Source: UBA1431 sp049324235 (lineage in GTDB: Bacteria > Bacillota > Clostridia > Christensenellales > UBA1431). Taken from it: DNA of 21,257 nt. The stretch is from positions 1 to 21,257 of the forward strand of contig JBMOLJ010000012.1 in NCBI GenBank assembly GCA_049324235.1. Direction: 5' to 3'. Position 1 is the first letter of the stretch; the number at the start of each line of letters is the position of its first letter. The notes beneath the pieces were generated by a model. The model had not been told where the DNA came from and did not search any database. It saw only the letters and a list, made by a program, of their open reading frames with translations. Position numbers and translations under genes: made by a program. This document shows positions 9,404-17,385 of the stretch, piece after piece.

Positions 9404-10721
9404 CGATGTGCGGGTGCGCGTAATCGGCGCCGGACTGGCGGGGTGCGAAGCCGCCTGGCAGCTTATAAGCCGCGGAATACGCGTAAGGCTGTTCGAGATG
9501 AAGCCGAAGGTTTTTTCGCCTGCACACGAATCCGGGCAGTTCGGCGAACTGGTATGCAGCAACTCTTTACGCTCGGATAGCATCGAAAACGCCGCAGGCC
9601 TGCTTAAGGAAGAGATGCGTCGGCTTGATTCGCTGGTGATTCGTGCGGCGGACAATAACAGGGTTCCAGCCGGATCGGCCTTGGCGGTGGACCGCGCCGG
9701 ATTCAGCAAAACGCTTACCGATACGTTATGTTCCCACCCGCTGGTGGAAGTTTTCAGGGCGGAAGTCACGCAAATCAACCCGGACACACCAACCATTATA
9801 GCGACGGGGCCGCTTACATCGCCTGCGCTGAGCGCGCATCTGAGCGCTCTGTTGGGGCAGGAGAGCTTGTTTTTTTACGACGCGGCAGCGCCTATAGTGC
9901 TTTCCGAATCGCTGGACATGCAAAAAGTATTCCGCGCTTCCCGCTACGGCAGGGGCAGCGATTATCTGAACTGCCCCATGTCGCGCGAGGAATATTTTTC
10001 GTTCCACAGAGAGCTTGTAAACGCTAAGACCGCGCCGGTGCACGGGTTTGAAGAAAAACACGTGTTCGAAGGGTGTATGCCGGTCGAGAGCATGGCCAGG
10101 CGCGGGGAGATGACGCTGGCTTTCGGGCCGCTTAAGCCGGTCGGCTTAAGCGACCCTTTAACAGGGAAAAGGCCGTTTGCCGTCATTCAGCTCAGGCAGG
10201 ACGATGCGGAGGGCAGGCTGTATAACATGGTGGGCTTCCAGACGCGGCTGCTGTTTGCGGAGCAGAAGCGGGTGTTCAGGATGATACCCGGCCTTGAAAA
10301 CGCCGAGTTCGTCCGTTACGGCGTGATGCACCGCAATACGTATCTGCGCTCGCCCGGGCTGCTTACGCCTCAATACCAGTTGCGTAAGGCTCCGAACATA
10401 TATTTTGCCGGGCAGATGACCGGCGTGGAGGGCTATGTGGAATCCGCGGCAAGCGGCCTGGTCGCAGGCATCTCGATGGCCTGCCGCATGCTCGGGAAAA
10501 CAGCGCCCGATTTTGAGGACACGACGGCACTGGGTGCACTCGGGCACTATGTTTCCGAATATGCCGGAGGAAATTTTCAGCCCATGAACATAAACTTTGG
10601 GATACTCCGGGAACCGGAGAATATAATGAAGCCAAAGCGTGCCCGGTATGCGGCTATGGCCAGGCGCGCGCTCGATGCTGTTGACAGGATACGGGCAATG
10701 ACGGGACAGACAAGTGTTTAA
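9396..10721 (+). CDS. trmFO: Methylenetetrahydrofolate-tRNA-(uracil-5-)-methyltransferase TrmFO (Gid)
   Basis: 441 residues. The ATG lies inside the last codons of topA, with GAGGAG upstream. The N-terminal FAD-binding motif is VIGAGLAGCEAAWQL, followed by the family segments FGELVCSNSLRSD and NNRVPAGSALAVDR. NYFAGQ-like features appear as IYFAGQMTGVEGYVESAASG near 350. TrmFO uses FAD and methylenetetrahydrofolate to make 5-methyluridine at position 54 in the T loop of tRNAs, replacing TrmA in most Firmicutes. In Bacillus the next gene is codV (a tyrosine recombinase), then clpQ. Here hslV follows directly after 28 nt. Confidence 0.97.
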   Translation: MHSDVRVRVIGAGLAGCEAAWQLISRGIRVRLFEMKPKVFSPAHESGQFGELVCSNSLRSDSIENAAGLLKEEMRRLDSLVIRAADNNRVPAGSALAVDRAGFSKTLTDTLCSHPLVEVFRAEVTQINPDTPTIIATGPLTSPALSAHLSALLGQESLFFYDAAAPIVLSESLDMQKVFRASRYGRGSDYLNCPMSREEYFSFHRELVNAKTAPVHGFEEKHVFEGCMPVESMARRGEMTLAFGPLKPVGLSDPLTGKRPFAVIQLRQDDAEGRLYNMVGFQTRLLFAEQKRVFRMIPGLENAEFVRYGVMHRNTYLRSPGLLTPQYQLRKAPNIYFAGQMTGVEGYVESAASGLVAGISMACRMLGKTAPDFEDTTALGALGHYVSEYAGGNFQPMNINFGILREPENIMKPKRARYAAMARRALDAVDRIRAMTGQTSV

Positions 10722-10749
10722 CGCCAAAGCGGCAAACGGGAGGATAAGC

Positions 10750-11280
10750 ATGTTTGAAGGAACTACCATCGTGGCCGTTCGAAAAGACGGGCAATGCGCA
10801 ATCGCGGGAGACGGACAGGTAACGCTCTCGCAAAGCACGGTGATGAAACAGACCGCAAAAAAAGTAAGACGCCTGTATAACAACAGCGTCGTCGTAGGCT
10901 TTGCGGGGTCCGTTGCCGATGCCTTTACGCTCTGCGAACGTTTCGAGGCAAAACTGGAGCAGTATTCGGGTTCGCTCGAACGCGCGGCGGTCGAGCTGGC
11001 GCAGGACTGGCGGAGCGATAAGCATTTAAGAAAGCTGGAGGCCATGCTGATTGCCGCCGACGCGGCAGGACTCCTTTTGATTTCCGGTTCGGGAGAGGTG
11101 ATCGACCCGGATGACGGCATTGCGGCAATTGGCTCGGGCGGCATGTACGCTCTGGCGGCTGCCAAGGCGCTTCGCAGCAATACTGATCTGACGGCGGAAG
11201 AAATAGCGCGCAAGGCACTGGAAATCGCCGCAGAGATCTGTGTATTCACCAACAGCAATATCACGCTTGAGAAGGTATAA
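10750..11280 (+). CDS. hslV: ATP-dependent protease subunit HslV (ClpQ)
   Basis: About 176 residues. I chose ATG 10750 rather than an in-frame start at 10714, because GGGAGG at 10738-10743 is ideally spaced for it and because it leaves a short propeptide (MFEG) before the N-terminal nucleophile: the mature chain would begin with Thr5 of TTIVAV. The N-terminal-hydrolase core is intact: SGDGQVT-like GDGQVTLSQSTVMK, GFAGSVADAFTL, RSDKHLRKLEAML and AIGSGGMYAL. HslV forms a double hexamer capped by HslU rings and degrades unfolded cytosolic substrates. hslU starts 11 nt downstream, so the two are made together. Confidence 0.96.
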   Translation: MFEGTTIVAVRKDGQCAIAGDGQVTLSQSTVMKQTAKKVRRLYNNSVVVGFAGSVADAFTLCERFEAKLEQYSGSLERAAVELAQDWRSDKHLRKLEAMLIAADAAGLLLISGSGEVIDPDDGIAAIGSGGMYALAAAKALRSNTDLTAEEIARKALEIAAEICVFTNSNITLEKV

Positions 11281-11291
11281 GGAGTACGGAT

Positions 11292-12677
11292 ATGGATGCG
11301 TTAACCCCCAGGCAGATCGTTGAACAGCTGGACCGGTATATCATCGGACAGGATAAAGCGAAGCGGGCCGTAGCGATTGCCCTGCGCAACCGGTACCGCC
11401 GCGCGCAGTGCGACCCTGACATGCAGGAGGAAATTACGCCGAAAAATATTATTATGGTGGGACCTACGGGCGTGGGCAAAACGGAAATCGCGCGGCGCCT
11501 TGCGCGGCTGGTGCACGCGCCATTCGTAAAGGTTGAGGCGACGAAGTTTACGGAAGTCGGGTATGTGGGCAGGGACGTCGAATCCATGATCCGCGATCTG
11601 GTGGAAGCCGCCATACGCCTAGAGAAGCAGGCGCGCATGGACATGGTGCTGCCAAAGGCGCGTATTCTGGCGCAGACGCGCCTGATCGAACTTCTGGCGC
11701 CCGGTCCCAGACCAGTGTCGCGGAACGTCAACCCGCTGGACGCGCTCTTCGGGAACAAGCCCAAGCAGCCCGAACCGACCGAGGAGCAGAGCGCGGCGCT
11801 TATAAAACACCGCGAACAGATACAGCGCGACCTTGCCGACGGGAAGCTGGAGGACACGACCGTCGAGGTCGAAGTGGAAGAGAACATGTCGTTCGGGATG
11901 GAAGTAATTCCCGGGATGGGCGCGGACATCAATCTGAACGACATCATGGGCGGTATCCTGCCCAAAAAGACAAAAAAGCGCAAGGTGCCTGTGCGTGAAG
12001 CAAGGAAGATACTTGAACAGGAGGAAGCCGATAAGCTCATCGATATGGACGACGTCATCGCCCAAGCGGTGCGCAACGCTGAGCAGCACGGCATCATCTT
12101 CATCGATGAAATAGACAAGGTGGCAGGGCGGTCCATGATGGGCAGCGGGCCGGACGTATCCAGGGAAGGCGTGCAGCGCGACATTCTGCCCATAGTGGAA
12201 GGCAGCACGGTGATGACCAAGTACGGTCCGGTAAAGACGGACTATATCCTTTTCATCGCCGCGGGCGCGTTCCACGTTGCAAAGGTGTCGGACCTGATCC
12301 CGGAGCTGCAGGGGCGGTTTCCTATCCACGTAGAGCTTGCCAGCCTGACTGCCGAGGATTTCAAGCGCATACTGACGCAGCCCGAAAACGCGGTCGTCAA
12401 ACAATACGAGGCGCTCCTGAGAGCCGACAACATCACGCTCAAATTCACCGACGAAGCGCTTGCCAGCATCGCGCAGTACGCATTCACAGCGAACGAGCAG
12501 AGCGAGAACATAGGCGCGCGCCGCCTGCATACCATCATAGAGAACCTGCTGGAGGATATCTCGTTCAACGCAAGCGGCGATCATCCGATGCTGGAGGTAA
12601 TTGTTGACGAAAGGTACGTGCATGAGCACCTGCCTGATAACTTCAAGGGCAAAAACGTACGGAAGTTTATTCTGTAG
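11292..12677 (+). CDS. hslU: HslU (ClpY), AAA+ unfoldase of the HslVU protease
   Basis: 461 residues. ATG with AAGGAG just upstream of a 7-nt spacer. It begins with the family's LTPRQIVEQLDRYIIGQ. Walker A is GPTGVGKT (57-64), followed by the pore-loop region KVEATKFTEVGYVGRDVES. The intermediate (I) domain spans ~110-240, Walker B is IIFIDEID (268-275), and the sensor/arginine-finger region ENIGARRLHTI comes near 400. The C-terminus (KFIL) matches the tail that inserts into HslV. HslU unfolds and threads proteins into HslV. It is the last gene of the unit, followed after 16 nt by a strong hairpin. A codY gene, next in Bacillus, is not present. Confidence 0.98.
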   Translation: MDALTPRQIVEQLDRYIIGQDKAKRAVAIALRNRYRRAQCDPDMQEEITPKNIIMVGPTGVGKTEIARRLARLVHAPFVKVEATKFTEVGYVGRDVESMIRDLVEAAIRLEKQARMDMVLPKARILAQTRLIELLAPGPRPVSRNVNPLDALFGNKPKQPEPTEEQSAALIKHREQIQRDLADGKLEDTTVEVEVEENMSFGMEVIPGMGADINLNDIMGGILPKKTKKRKVPVREARKILEQEEADKLIDMDDVIAQAVRNAEQHGIIFIDEIDKVAGRSMMGSGPDVSREGVQRDILPIVEGSTVMTKYGPVKTDYILFIAAGAFHVAKVSDLIPELQGRFPIHVELASLTAEDFKRILTQPENAVVKQYEALLRADNITLKFTDEALASIAQYAFTANEQSENIGARRLHTIIENLLEDISFNASGDHPMLEVIVDERYVHEHLPDNFKGKNVRKFIL

Positions 12678-12693
12678 TTTAATAATTATTATC

Positions 12694-12730
12694 AAGGCCC
12701 GTTTGCATAGTTGCAAGCGGGCCTTTCTGT
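12694..12730 (+). terminator. Rho-independent terminator after hslU
   Basis: A 14-bp stem (AAGGCCCGTTTGCA at 12694-12707 with 12712-12725; one G-T type mismatch) around a 4-nt loop, followed by TTCTGT. The T tract is short but the stem is very strong. It marks the end of the yifB-hslU transcription unit. Confidence 0.85.
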
Positions 12731-12771
12731 AGTCTGCATCGCTCTTTTATATTTCCCCGGGCTTTGGGAAA

Positions 12772-12803
12772 CAATAGCAAAAAAAGACTTTATTGCGCTA
12801 TTG
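12772..12803. repeat. Inverted repeat just upstream of the nucleotidyltransferase gene
   Basis: CAATAGC (12772-12778) and GCTATTG (12797-12803) are perfect 7-bp arms separated by 18 nt, ending a few bases before the Shine-Dalgarno AAGGAAGAG. The position suits an operator or a leader hairpin. I could not identify a good promoter in the 12,731-12,818 gap. Confidence 0.35.
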
Positions 12804-12818
12804 AAAGGAAGAGTTTGC

Positions 12819-15272
12819 ATGCAGGCAGTAATCATGGCGGGCGGCGTTGGCAACCGTTTGCGTCCGCTTACCTGTAGAATCCCGAAGCCGATGGTGCCGT
12901 TAATGGACAGGCCGGTGATGGAATATGCGGTCGGGCACCTGAAAAAACACGGCATCTTAGATGTTGCGGTAACACTGCAATACTTGCCCGAGGTGATAAC
13001 GGACTATTTTAAGGACGGGTCGCAGTTCGGAATGAACATCCGCTATTTTTATGAGGATAAGCCGCTGGGGACAGCCGGGAGCGTACGGCAGGCAGCCGCG
13101 GATTTTAAGGACACGTTCGTGGTCCTGAGCGGGGACGGTCTGACGGATATCGATATCAGCAGCGCAATGCGCTTTCACAGCGAAAAAGGCGCAATGGCGA
13201 CGCTGGTGCTCAAGCGCATGGATTCCCCGCTGGAGTTCGGGACAGTCATGCTCAACGCGGACGGCAGCATCGACCGCTTTGTCGAAAAACCGACGCGCGC
13301 ACAGGTTTTCAGCGATACGGTGAACACCGGGATATACATACTCGAGCCGGAGGTGCTCGAATATGTTGAAAAGGATATTATGGTGGATTTTGCAAACGAT
13401 GTGTTCCCAAGGCTGCTGCAGGATAATAAACCATTATTCGGGTTCGTGAGCGAGAATTACTGGTGCGATATCGGTTCGGCCGAAACATATCTTGCGGCAC
13501 ACCGCGATATCCTGAACGGGACATGCCGCGTGCATACCGGCCGGACCGGTACGCAGGACGGCATTTTCATTGGCGAAGAGGCCATGGTCCATCCCGATGC
13601 GAAGCTGGAAGCGCCATGCTATATCGGCACCGGATGCATCATAGAGGAAGGTGCGAAGATAGGCGCATATTCCGTGATCGGGGCGGGGAGCGCGGTATGC
13701 GCGGGCGCGGACATCAAGCGCTCGGTGCTCTGGCCCAATGCGCGCGTTGGCCCGCGCGCGCAGGTGCGCGGCGCGACGCTCTGTGACGGGAGCGTTCTGC
13801 TTGAAGACGCCAAAGTGTGTGAAGGGGCCGTCGTCGGCAGCGAGACCATCGTCGGGAAAAACACGACGGTATCGCCCCACGTCATGATATGGCCCGGAAA
13901 GCGCATCTGCGACGACGCGAATATCCGCAAAAACATCGTGTGGCAGCCGCAGCCTCCGGCCGGAGCGTTGAGCGAAGGCGGGATGCGCGGCGTCTGGGGC
14001 GTTGATATGTATCCCGAGGCCGTGCTGGATATGGTGCATGCCATGGAGCGCGCCTTCGGACCGGTACGGCGCGTCCTGCTGTCCCACGAGGGCGGGAGCC
14101 ATGCTTCGCTCGTGTGCGACGCACTGTCCCTGGGCTGGCGGTCGCTGGGCGCCACGGTGGTGCTTGCGGGCATCGCGCCTTTGCTGCTTGTAAGGGAAGC
14201 GATCCTGCAGGGCGAGGCGCAATGGGGCATGGTAGTCCGTGCGGTAGGCGACGAGATAAGCATACGCATCGTCGATAAAAACGGTACGTGCCTGGGACGC
14301 AAAGCCTTCCGCAAGGTGGCGCAGAATGCGAACAACGCCGTTTCAACGCCCGCATTGCACCCGGGCCTTTGCGAAATCGCAACGCTTTCCATGGACGGGG
14401 TCATCAAACGGCTGCAAAGCACCATGGGACCGGCCTCCTATGACAGTGTTTTTGTAATAGGCGGTAACGGAGCGGGCGCGGATGCGCTGATTCACGCCCT
14501 GAAGGCAGTCGGTGCGCATATTGACACCATGCAGGACCCCGCGGAAATACAGGAATTGGTGGAGAACGGCTTGTACACGGCGGGGTTCTGGATAGACGAC
14601 CAGAACGATACGCTGAGCATGGTCACCAAAAACGGTATTTTAAATGAAGTACAGATGCTGGATATTGCGATCTATGCATTGGCAAGAAACACCAGCCTGA
14701 AAAAGATGCCTCTGTTTCTGGAATGCTCGCATAATCTTGAGGAATGGCTGAAAAGCCAGGGTATCGGGACGGTTCGCGTAGGAAGGGAGGAAGGTGATGT
14801 GTGGGCGGTATTGAGCGGTCAGGAACAGGCGCAATCCGCAATGCTGGTCATGACCGAGCCTGTCTGCGTTGCGCTGTTGTGCGCGCAGATGTGCATGGCC
14901 GAGCCTGAATGGATGCAGTCGCCCGTATTGCGGACAGGGGATGTCTGCACCGTTACGCGGGAGATAGACTGCGCGCATGAGAAGCTGGGCATGCTGATAA
15001 AGGAACTGTCGGCCGGCATAAATGCGCAGGACAGGCTTTTGGTCGAGGGCGTCCGCGTCCGCCACAAGGACGGTTTCGCCCTGGTGCAGCCGCACGCGTC
15101 CCGCGCGCGGTGCAGGATCGTCTGCCGCGCGAACAACGAGGAATTTGCCACCGAGCTTGCCGCATTATATGAGAACAAGGTCAGAAACATCCTGAATAAG
15201 GACACTGGCGATACACAAGACCCAAACACGGTTGTCAATTCCGGCTCCATCCAGTATAATATCCGTAAGTGA
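12819..15272 (+). CDS. NDP-sugar pyrophosphorylase / left-handed beta-helix / phosphomutase-like fusion protein
   Basis: 817 residues. Start ATG 12819 with GGAAGAG upstream; an upstream extension in frame runs back through the terminator and is rejected. The N-terminal NTP-transferase domain (~1-235) carries AGGVGNRLRPLT and IPKPMVPL, plus SGDGLTDID near 104-112. A left-handed beta-helix of hexapeptide repeats follows (~250-380, e.g. YIGTGCIIEEGAKIGAYSVI). The remainder (~390-800) aligns in layout with phosphomannomutase/phosphoglucomutase, but each active-site element looks lost: the phosphoserine loop reads RAVGDE, the metal loop reads IDDQND, and the phosphate-binding loop reads QPHASRA. 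It probably makes a nucleotide sugar (GDP-mannose or a UDP/dTDP sugar; not decidable), with the mutase part serving a structural or regulatory role. Confidence 0.85.
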   Translation: MQAVIMAGGVGNRLRPLTCRIPKPMVPLMDRPVMEYAVGHLKKHGILDVAVTLQYLPEVITDYFKDGSQFGMNIRYFYEDKPLGTAGSVRQAAADFKDTFVVLSGDGLTDIDISSAMRFHSEKGAMATLVLKRMDSPLEFGTVMLNADGSIDRFVEKPTRAQVFSDTVNTGIYILEPEVLEYVEKDIMVDFANDVFPRLLQDNKPLFGFVSENYWCDIGSAETYLAAHRDILNGTCRVHTGRTGTQDGIFIGEEAMVHPDAKLEAPCYIGTGCIIEEGAKIGAYSVIGAGSAVCAGADIKRSVLWPNARVGPRAQVRGATLCDGSVLLEDAKVCEGAVVGSETIVGKNTTVSPHVMIWPGKRICDDANIRKNIVWQPQPPAGALSEGGMRGVWGVDMYPEAVLDMVHAMERAFGPVRRVLLSHEGGSHASLVCDALSLGWRSLGATVVLAGIAPLLLVREAILQGEAQWGMVVRAVGDEISIRIVDKNGTCLGRKAFRKVAQNANNAVSTPALHPGLCEIATLSMDGVIKRLQSTMGPASYDSVFVIGGNGAGADALIHALKAVGAHIDTMQDPAEIQELVENGLYTAGFWIDDQNDTLSMVTKNGILNEVQMLDIAIYALARNTSLKKMPLFLECSHNLEEWLKSQGIGTVRVGREEGDVWAVLSGQEQAQSAMLVMTEPVCVALLCAQMCMAEPEWMQSPVLRTGDVCTVTREIDCAHEKLGMLIKELSAGINAQDRLLVEGVRVRHKDGFALVQPHASRARCRIVCRANNEEFATELAALYENKVRNILNKDTGDTQDPNTVVNSGSIQYNIRK
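15232..15260 (+). promoter_or_regulatory. Near-consensus sigma-A promoter for the RNase J gene
   Basis: TTGTCA (15232-15237) and a perfect TATAAT (15255-15260) are separated by exactly 17 bp. The promoter lies inside the last codons of the preceding gene. Transcription would start near 15267, giving a leader of about 45 nt before the TTG start at 15311. Confidence 0.8.
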
Positions 15273-15297
15273 TTTGTACGGCATTATACTTGAAAGC

Positions 15298-15303
15298 GAG
15301 GAG
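15298..15303 (+). promoter_or_regulatory. Shine-Dalgarno deciding the TTG start of RNase J
   Basis: GAGGAG at 15298-15303 is 7 nt from TTG at 15311. No other in-frame start nearby has such a site, and the family's sequence begins soon after. Confidence 0.8.
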
Positions 15304-15310
15304 TTTTTAC

Positions 15311-16969
15311 TTGTCACCAGCAAAAAAGAATAAGCTTAGAATCGTACCCTTGGGTGGAATGGGCGAAATCGGCAAGAACATGACGGTGTTCGAGTACGGG
15401 GACGATATTTTTGTATTGGACTGCGGATCCATGTTTCCCAGCGAATCCATGCTGGGCATTGACCTTGTCATACCCGATATCAGTTATCTGATACTTAATA
15501 AGGACCGTATACGGGCTTTTGTGATTTCCCACGGCCACGAAGACCATATCGGCGCGTTGCCTTATATTCTCAAGGAGGTGCAGGCGCCTATATACGGAAC
15601 GCGTATTACGCTTGCCCTGATTGAAAATAAACTGAACGAACACGGCGTGAAGGCGGATCTGCGCTGCGTGAGCGCGGGAGACACGCTGCATTTCGGATGC
15701 TTCGTTATCGAGCTGATCAAGACGACGCATTCCATCGCAGGCGCGCTCGCGCTTGCCATCCACACGCCGGTGGGCATCGTGGTCCATACGGGCGACTTTA
15801 AGATCGACTTTACGCCGATAGATACGGAAGGCGTCAACCTGGCCAAGTTTGCGCAGCTCGGGGAACAGGGCGTATTGTGCCTGATGTCGGACAGCACGAA
15901 CGTTGAACGTCCGGGCTACACGATGTCCGAGCGTTCGGTGGGGGAAGCGTTCGAACGTTATTTTAAAAAAGCGAAGGGCCGCATTATCGTGGCTACGTTC
16001 GCCTCAAACATACACAGGGTGCAGCAGGTTATCGATACGGCGCTGCGTTTCGGGCGGAAGGTATGCTTCCAGGGCAGGAGCATGATCAACATTGCGAGCA
16101 TGGCGCTCGAACTTGGCGATATGACCATAGACGAGAGCATGATGATCGATGTTGAGCAGACAGACAACATACCTCCCGACCAGGTGGTGATCATCACCAC
16201 CGGAAGCCAGGGCGAGCCGATGTCCGGGCTGGTGCGGATGGCGACGTCGGGGCACCGCATCGATATCGAACCGGATGATATGATCATTATTTCGGCCACG
16301 CCCATCCCGGGCAACGAAAAATTCGTCTCAAACGTGGTCAACCAGCTTTACAGGAAAGGCGCCACGGTAATCTACGAATCCCTTGCGGACGTGCATGTAT
16401 CGGGGCATGCCTGCCAGGAAGAGCTCAAAATTATCCTGTCGCTCACCAAACCCCGCTATTTTATCCCGGTGCACGGCGAATACCGGCATCTGTACCGCCA
16501 CGGTGAACTGGCTGAAAGCATGGGCGTCCCGAAAGAAAATGTGTTCGTTCTCGATATAGGGAACGTCATCGAACTCGACGAATCCGAAGCGGACAGGGGC
16601 GCAAGCGTCGCTGCAGGAAGCGTGATGGTCGACGGGCTGGGCATAGGAGATGTCGGAAACATCGTGCTTCGGGACCGGCGCATACTTTCGCAGGACGGCC
16701 TGTTCGTGGTAGTGCTTGCGATGAGCAGGCAAGACAACGCTTTGGTGGGCGTCCCGGATATCATTTCACGGGGCTTTGTCTATGTACGTGAATCGGAAGA
16801 CCTGATCGAGGACGCAAAATCGGTAATCTGTGATACAATCAATGATATGGAGCTGGAGCATGCGGACTGGAACGCCATCAAAAACAGCGTGCGCGCAGCG
16901 CTTAGGGATTATCTGTATAACAAGACAAAACGGAACCCCATGATACTGCCCATTATCGTTGAAGTGTAA
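15311..16969 (+). CDS. rnj: Ribonuclease J (metallo-beta-lactamase/beta-CASP exo- and endoribonuclease)
   Basis: 552 residues from the TTG at 15311, usual length for RNase J. After a short basic start come IVPLGGMGEIGKNM and the metal-binding motif HGHEDH (74-79). Later motifs are DSTNVERPGYT, the beta-CASP segments GSQGEPMSGL (~298-307) and HVSGHA (~362-367), and PVHGEYRHL (~386-394). The C-terminal domain, needed for dimer formation, is complete and ends LPIIVEV. The enzyme performs 5'-monophosphate-dependent exonucleolysis and endonucleolysis in mRNA decay and rRNA maturation. It has its own promoter, and a ylbF-like gene follows within 23 nt, a pairing of two RNA-decay-related functions. 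Confidence 0.97.
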   Translation: MSPAKKNKLRIVPLGGMGEIGKNMTVFEYGDDIFVLDCGSMFPSESMLGIDLVIPDISYLILNKDRIRAFVISHGHEDHIGALPYILKEVQAPIYGTRITLALIENKLNEHGVKADLRCVSAGDTLHFGCFVIELIKTTHSIAGALALAIHTPVGIVVHTGDFKIDFTPIDTEGVNLAKFAQLGEQGVLCLMSDSTNVERPGYTMSERSVGEAFERYFKKAKGRIIVATFASNIHRVQQVIDTALRFGRKVCFQGRSMINIASMALELGDMTIDESMMIDVEQTDNIPPDQVVIITTGSQGEPMSGLVRMATSGHRIDIEPDDMIIISATPIPGNEKFVSNVVNQLYRKGATVIYESLADVHVSGHACQEELKIILSLTKPRYFIPVHGEYRHLYRHGELAESMGVPKENVFVLDIGNVIELDESEADRGASVAAGSVMVDGLGIGDVGNIVLRDRRILSQDGLFVVVLAMSRQDNALVGVPDIISRGFVYVRESEDLIEDAKSVICDTINDMELEHADWNAIKNSVRAALRDYLYNKTKRNPMILPIIVEV

Positions 16970-16992
16970 TTGTAATGAAGGAGCATCAGACG

Positions 16993-17337
16993 GTGATTTA
17001 CGACAAAGCCCATGAGTTGGCCGCGCTTTTGAAGCAAAGCCCGGAATACAGAGAATATATCGCATTAAAGGATAAAATAGAAAGCAACGAAAATGACAAA
17101 AGCCTGTTCAGTGAGTACCGCAAACTGCGCTTTGAGGTTCAGACAGCCTATATTTCCGGGGAAAATCCGGGCGAAGAAAAGCTCCGGAAACTGAATAAGC
17201 TCGGCGAAGTATTGCAGTTCAATACGGATATTGCAGGATTTATTTCAGCCGAATACCGCCTGAACCAAATAATCGGCGATATATACCGCATTATCGGGGA
17301 CGCGGCCGGCATTGACCTGAACTTTTTGAAAGAATAA
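16993..17337 (+). CDS. YlbF/YmcA-family protein
   Basis: 114 residues from GTG 16993, preferred because AAGGAG (16978-16983) is 9 nt upstream; the ATG at 16975 lacks a good ribosome site and would give 120 residues. The sequence is helical and charged (DKAHELAALLKQSPEYREY..., RLNQIIGDIYRIIGDAAGID), matching the Com_YlbF family. In Bacillus, YlbF acts with YmcA and YaaT to tune RNase Y-dependent mRNA processing and indirectly competence, biofilm formation and sporulation. Whether this paralogue does the same is not shown. It follows RNase J in the same transcription unit. Confidence 0.8.
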   Translation: MIYDKAHELAALLKQSPEYREYIALKDKIESNENDKSLFSEYRKLRFEVQTAYISGENPGEEKLRKLNKLGEVLQFNTDIAGFISAEYRLNQIIGDIYRIIGDAAGIDLNFLKE

Positions 17338-17385
17338 ACGTTTTTATTATAGAACAGCGGTTTTAATCATGTACGGAGGAATCTT

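Noticed and set aside
11619..12716. 365-codon minus-strand frame opposite hslU
   Set aside because: Antisense to a fully conserved gene and begins within the hslU terminator; no protein-like motifs.
12711..12818. N-terminal extension of the nucleotidyltransferase gene
   Set aside because: It would start inside the terminator hairpin; ATG 12819 has a good ribosome site and begins exactly at the conserved pyrophosphorylase N-terminus.
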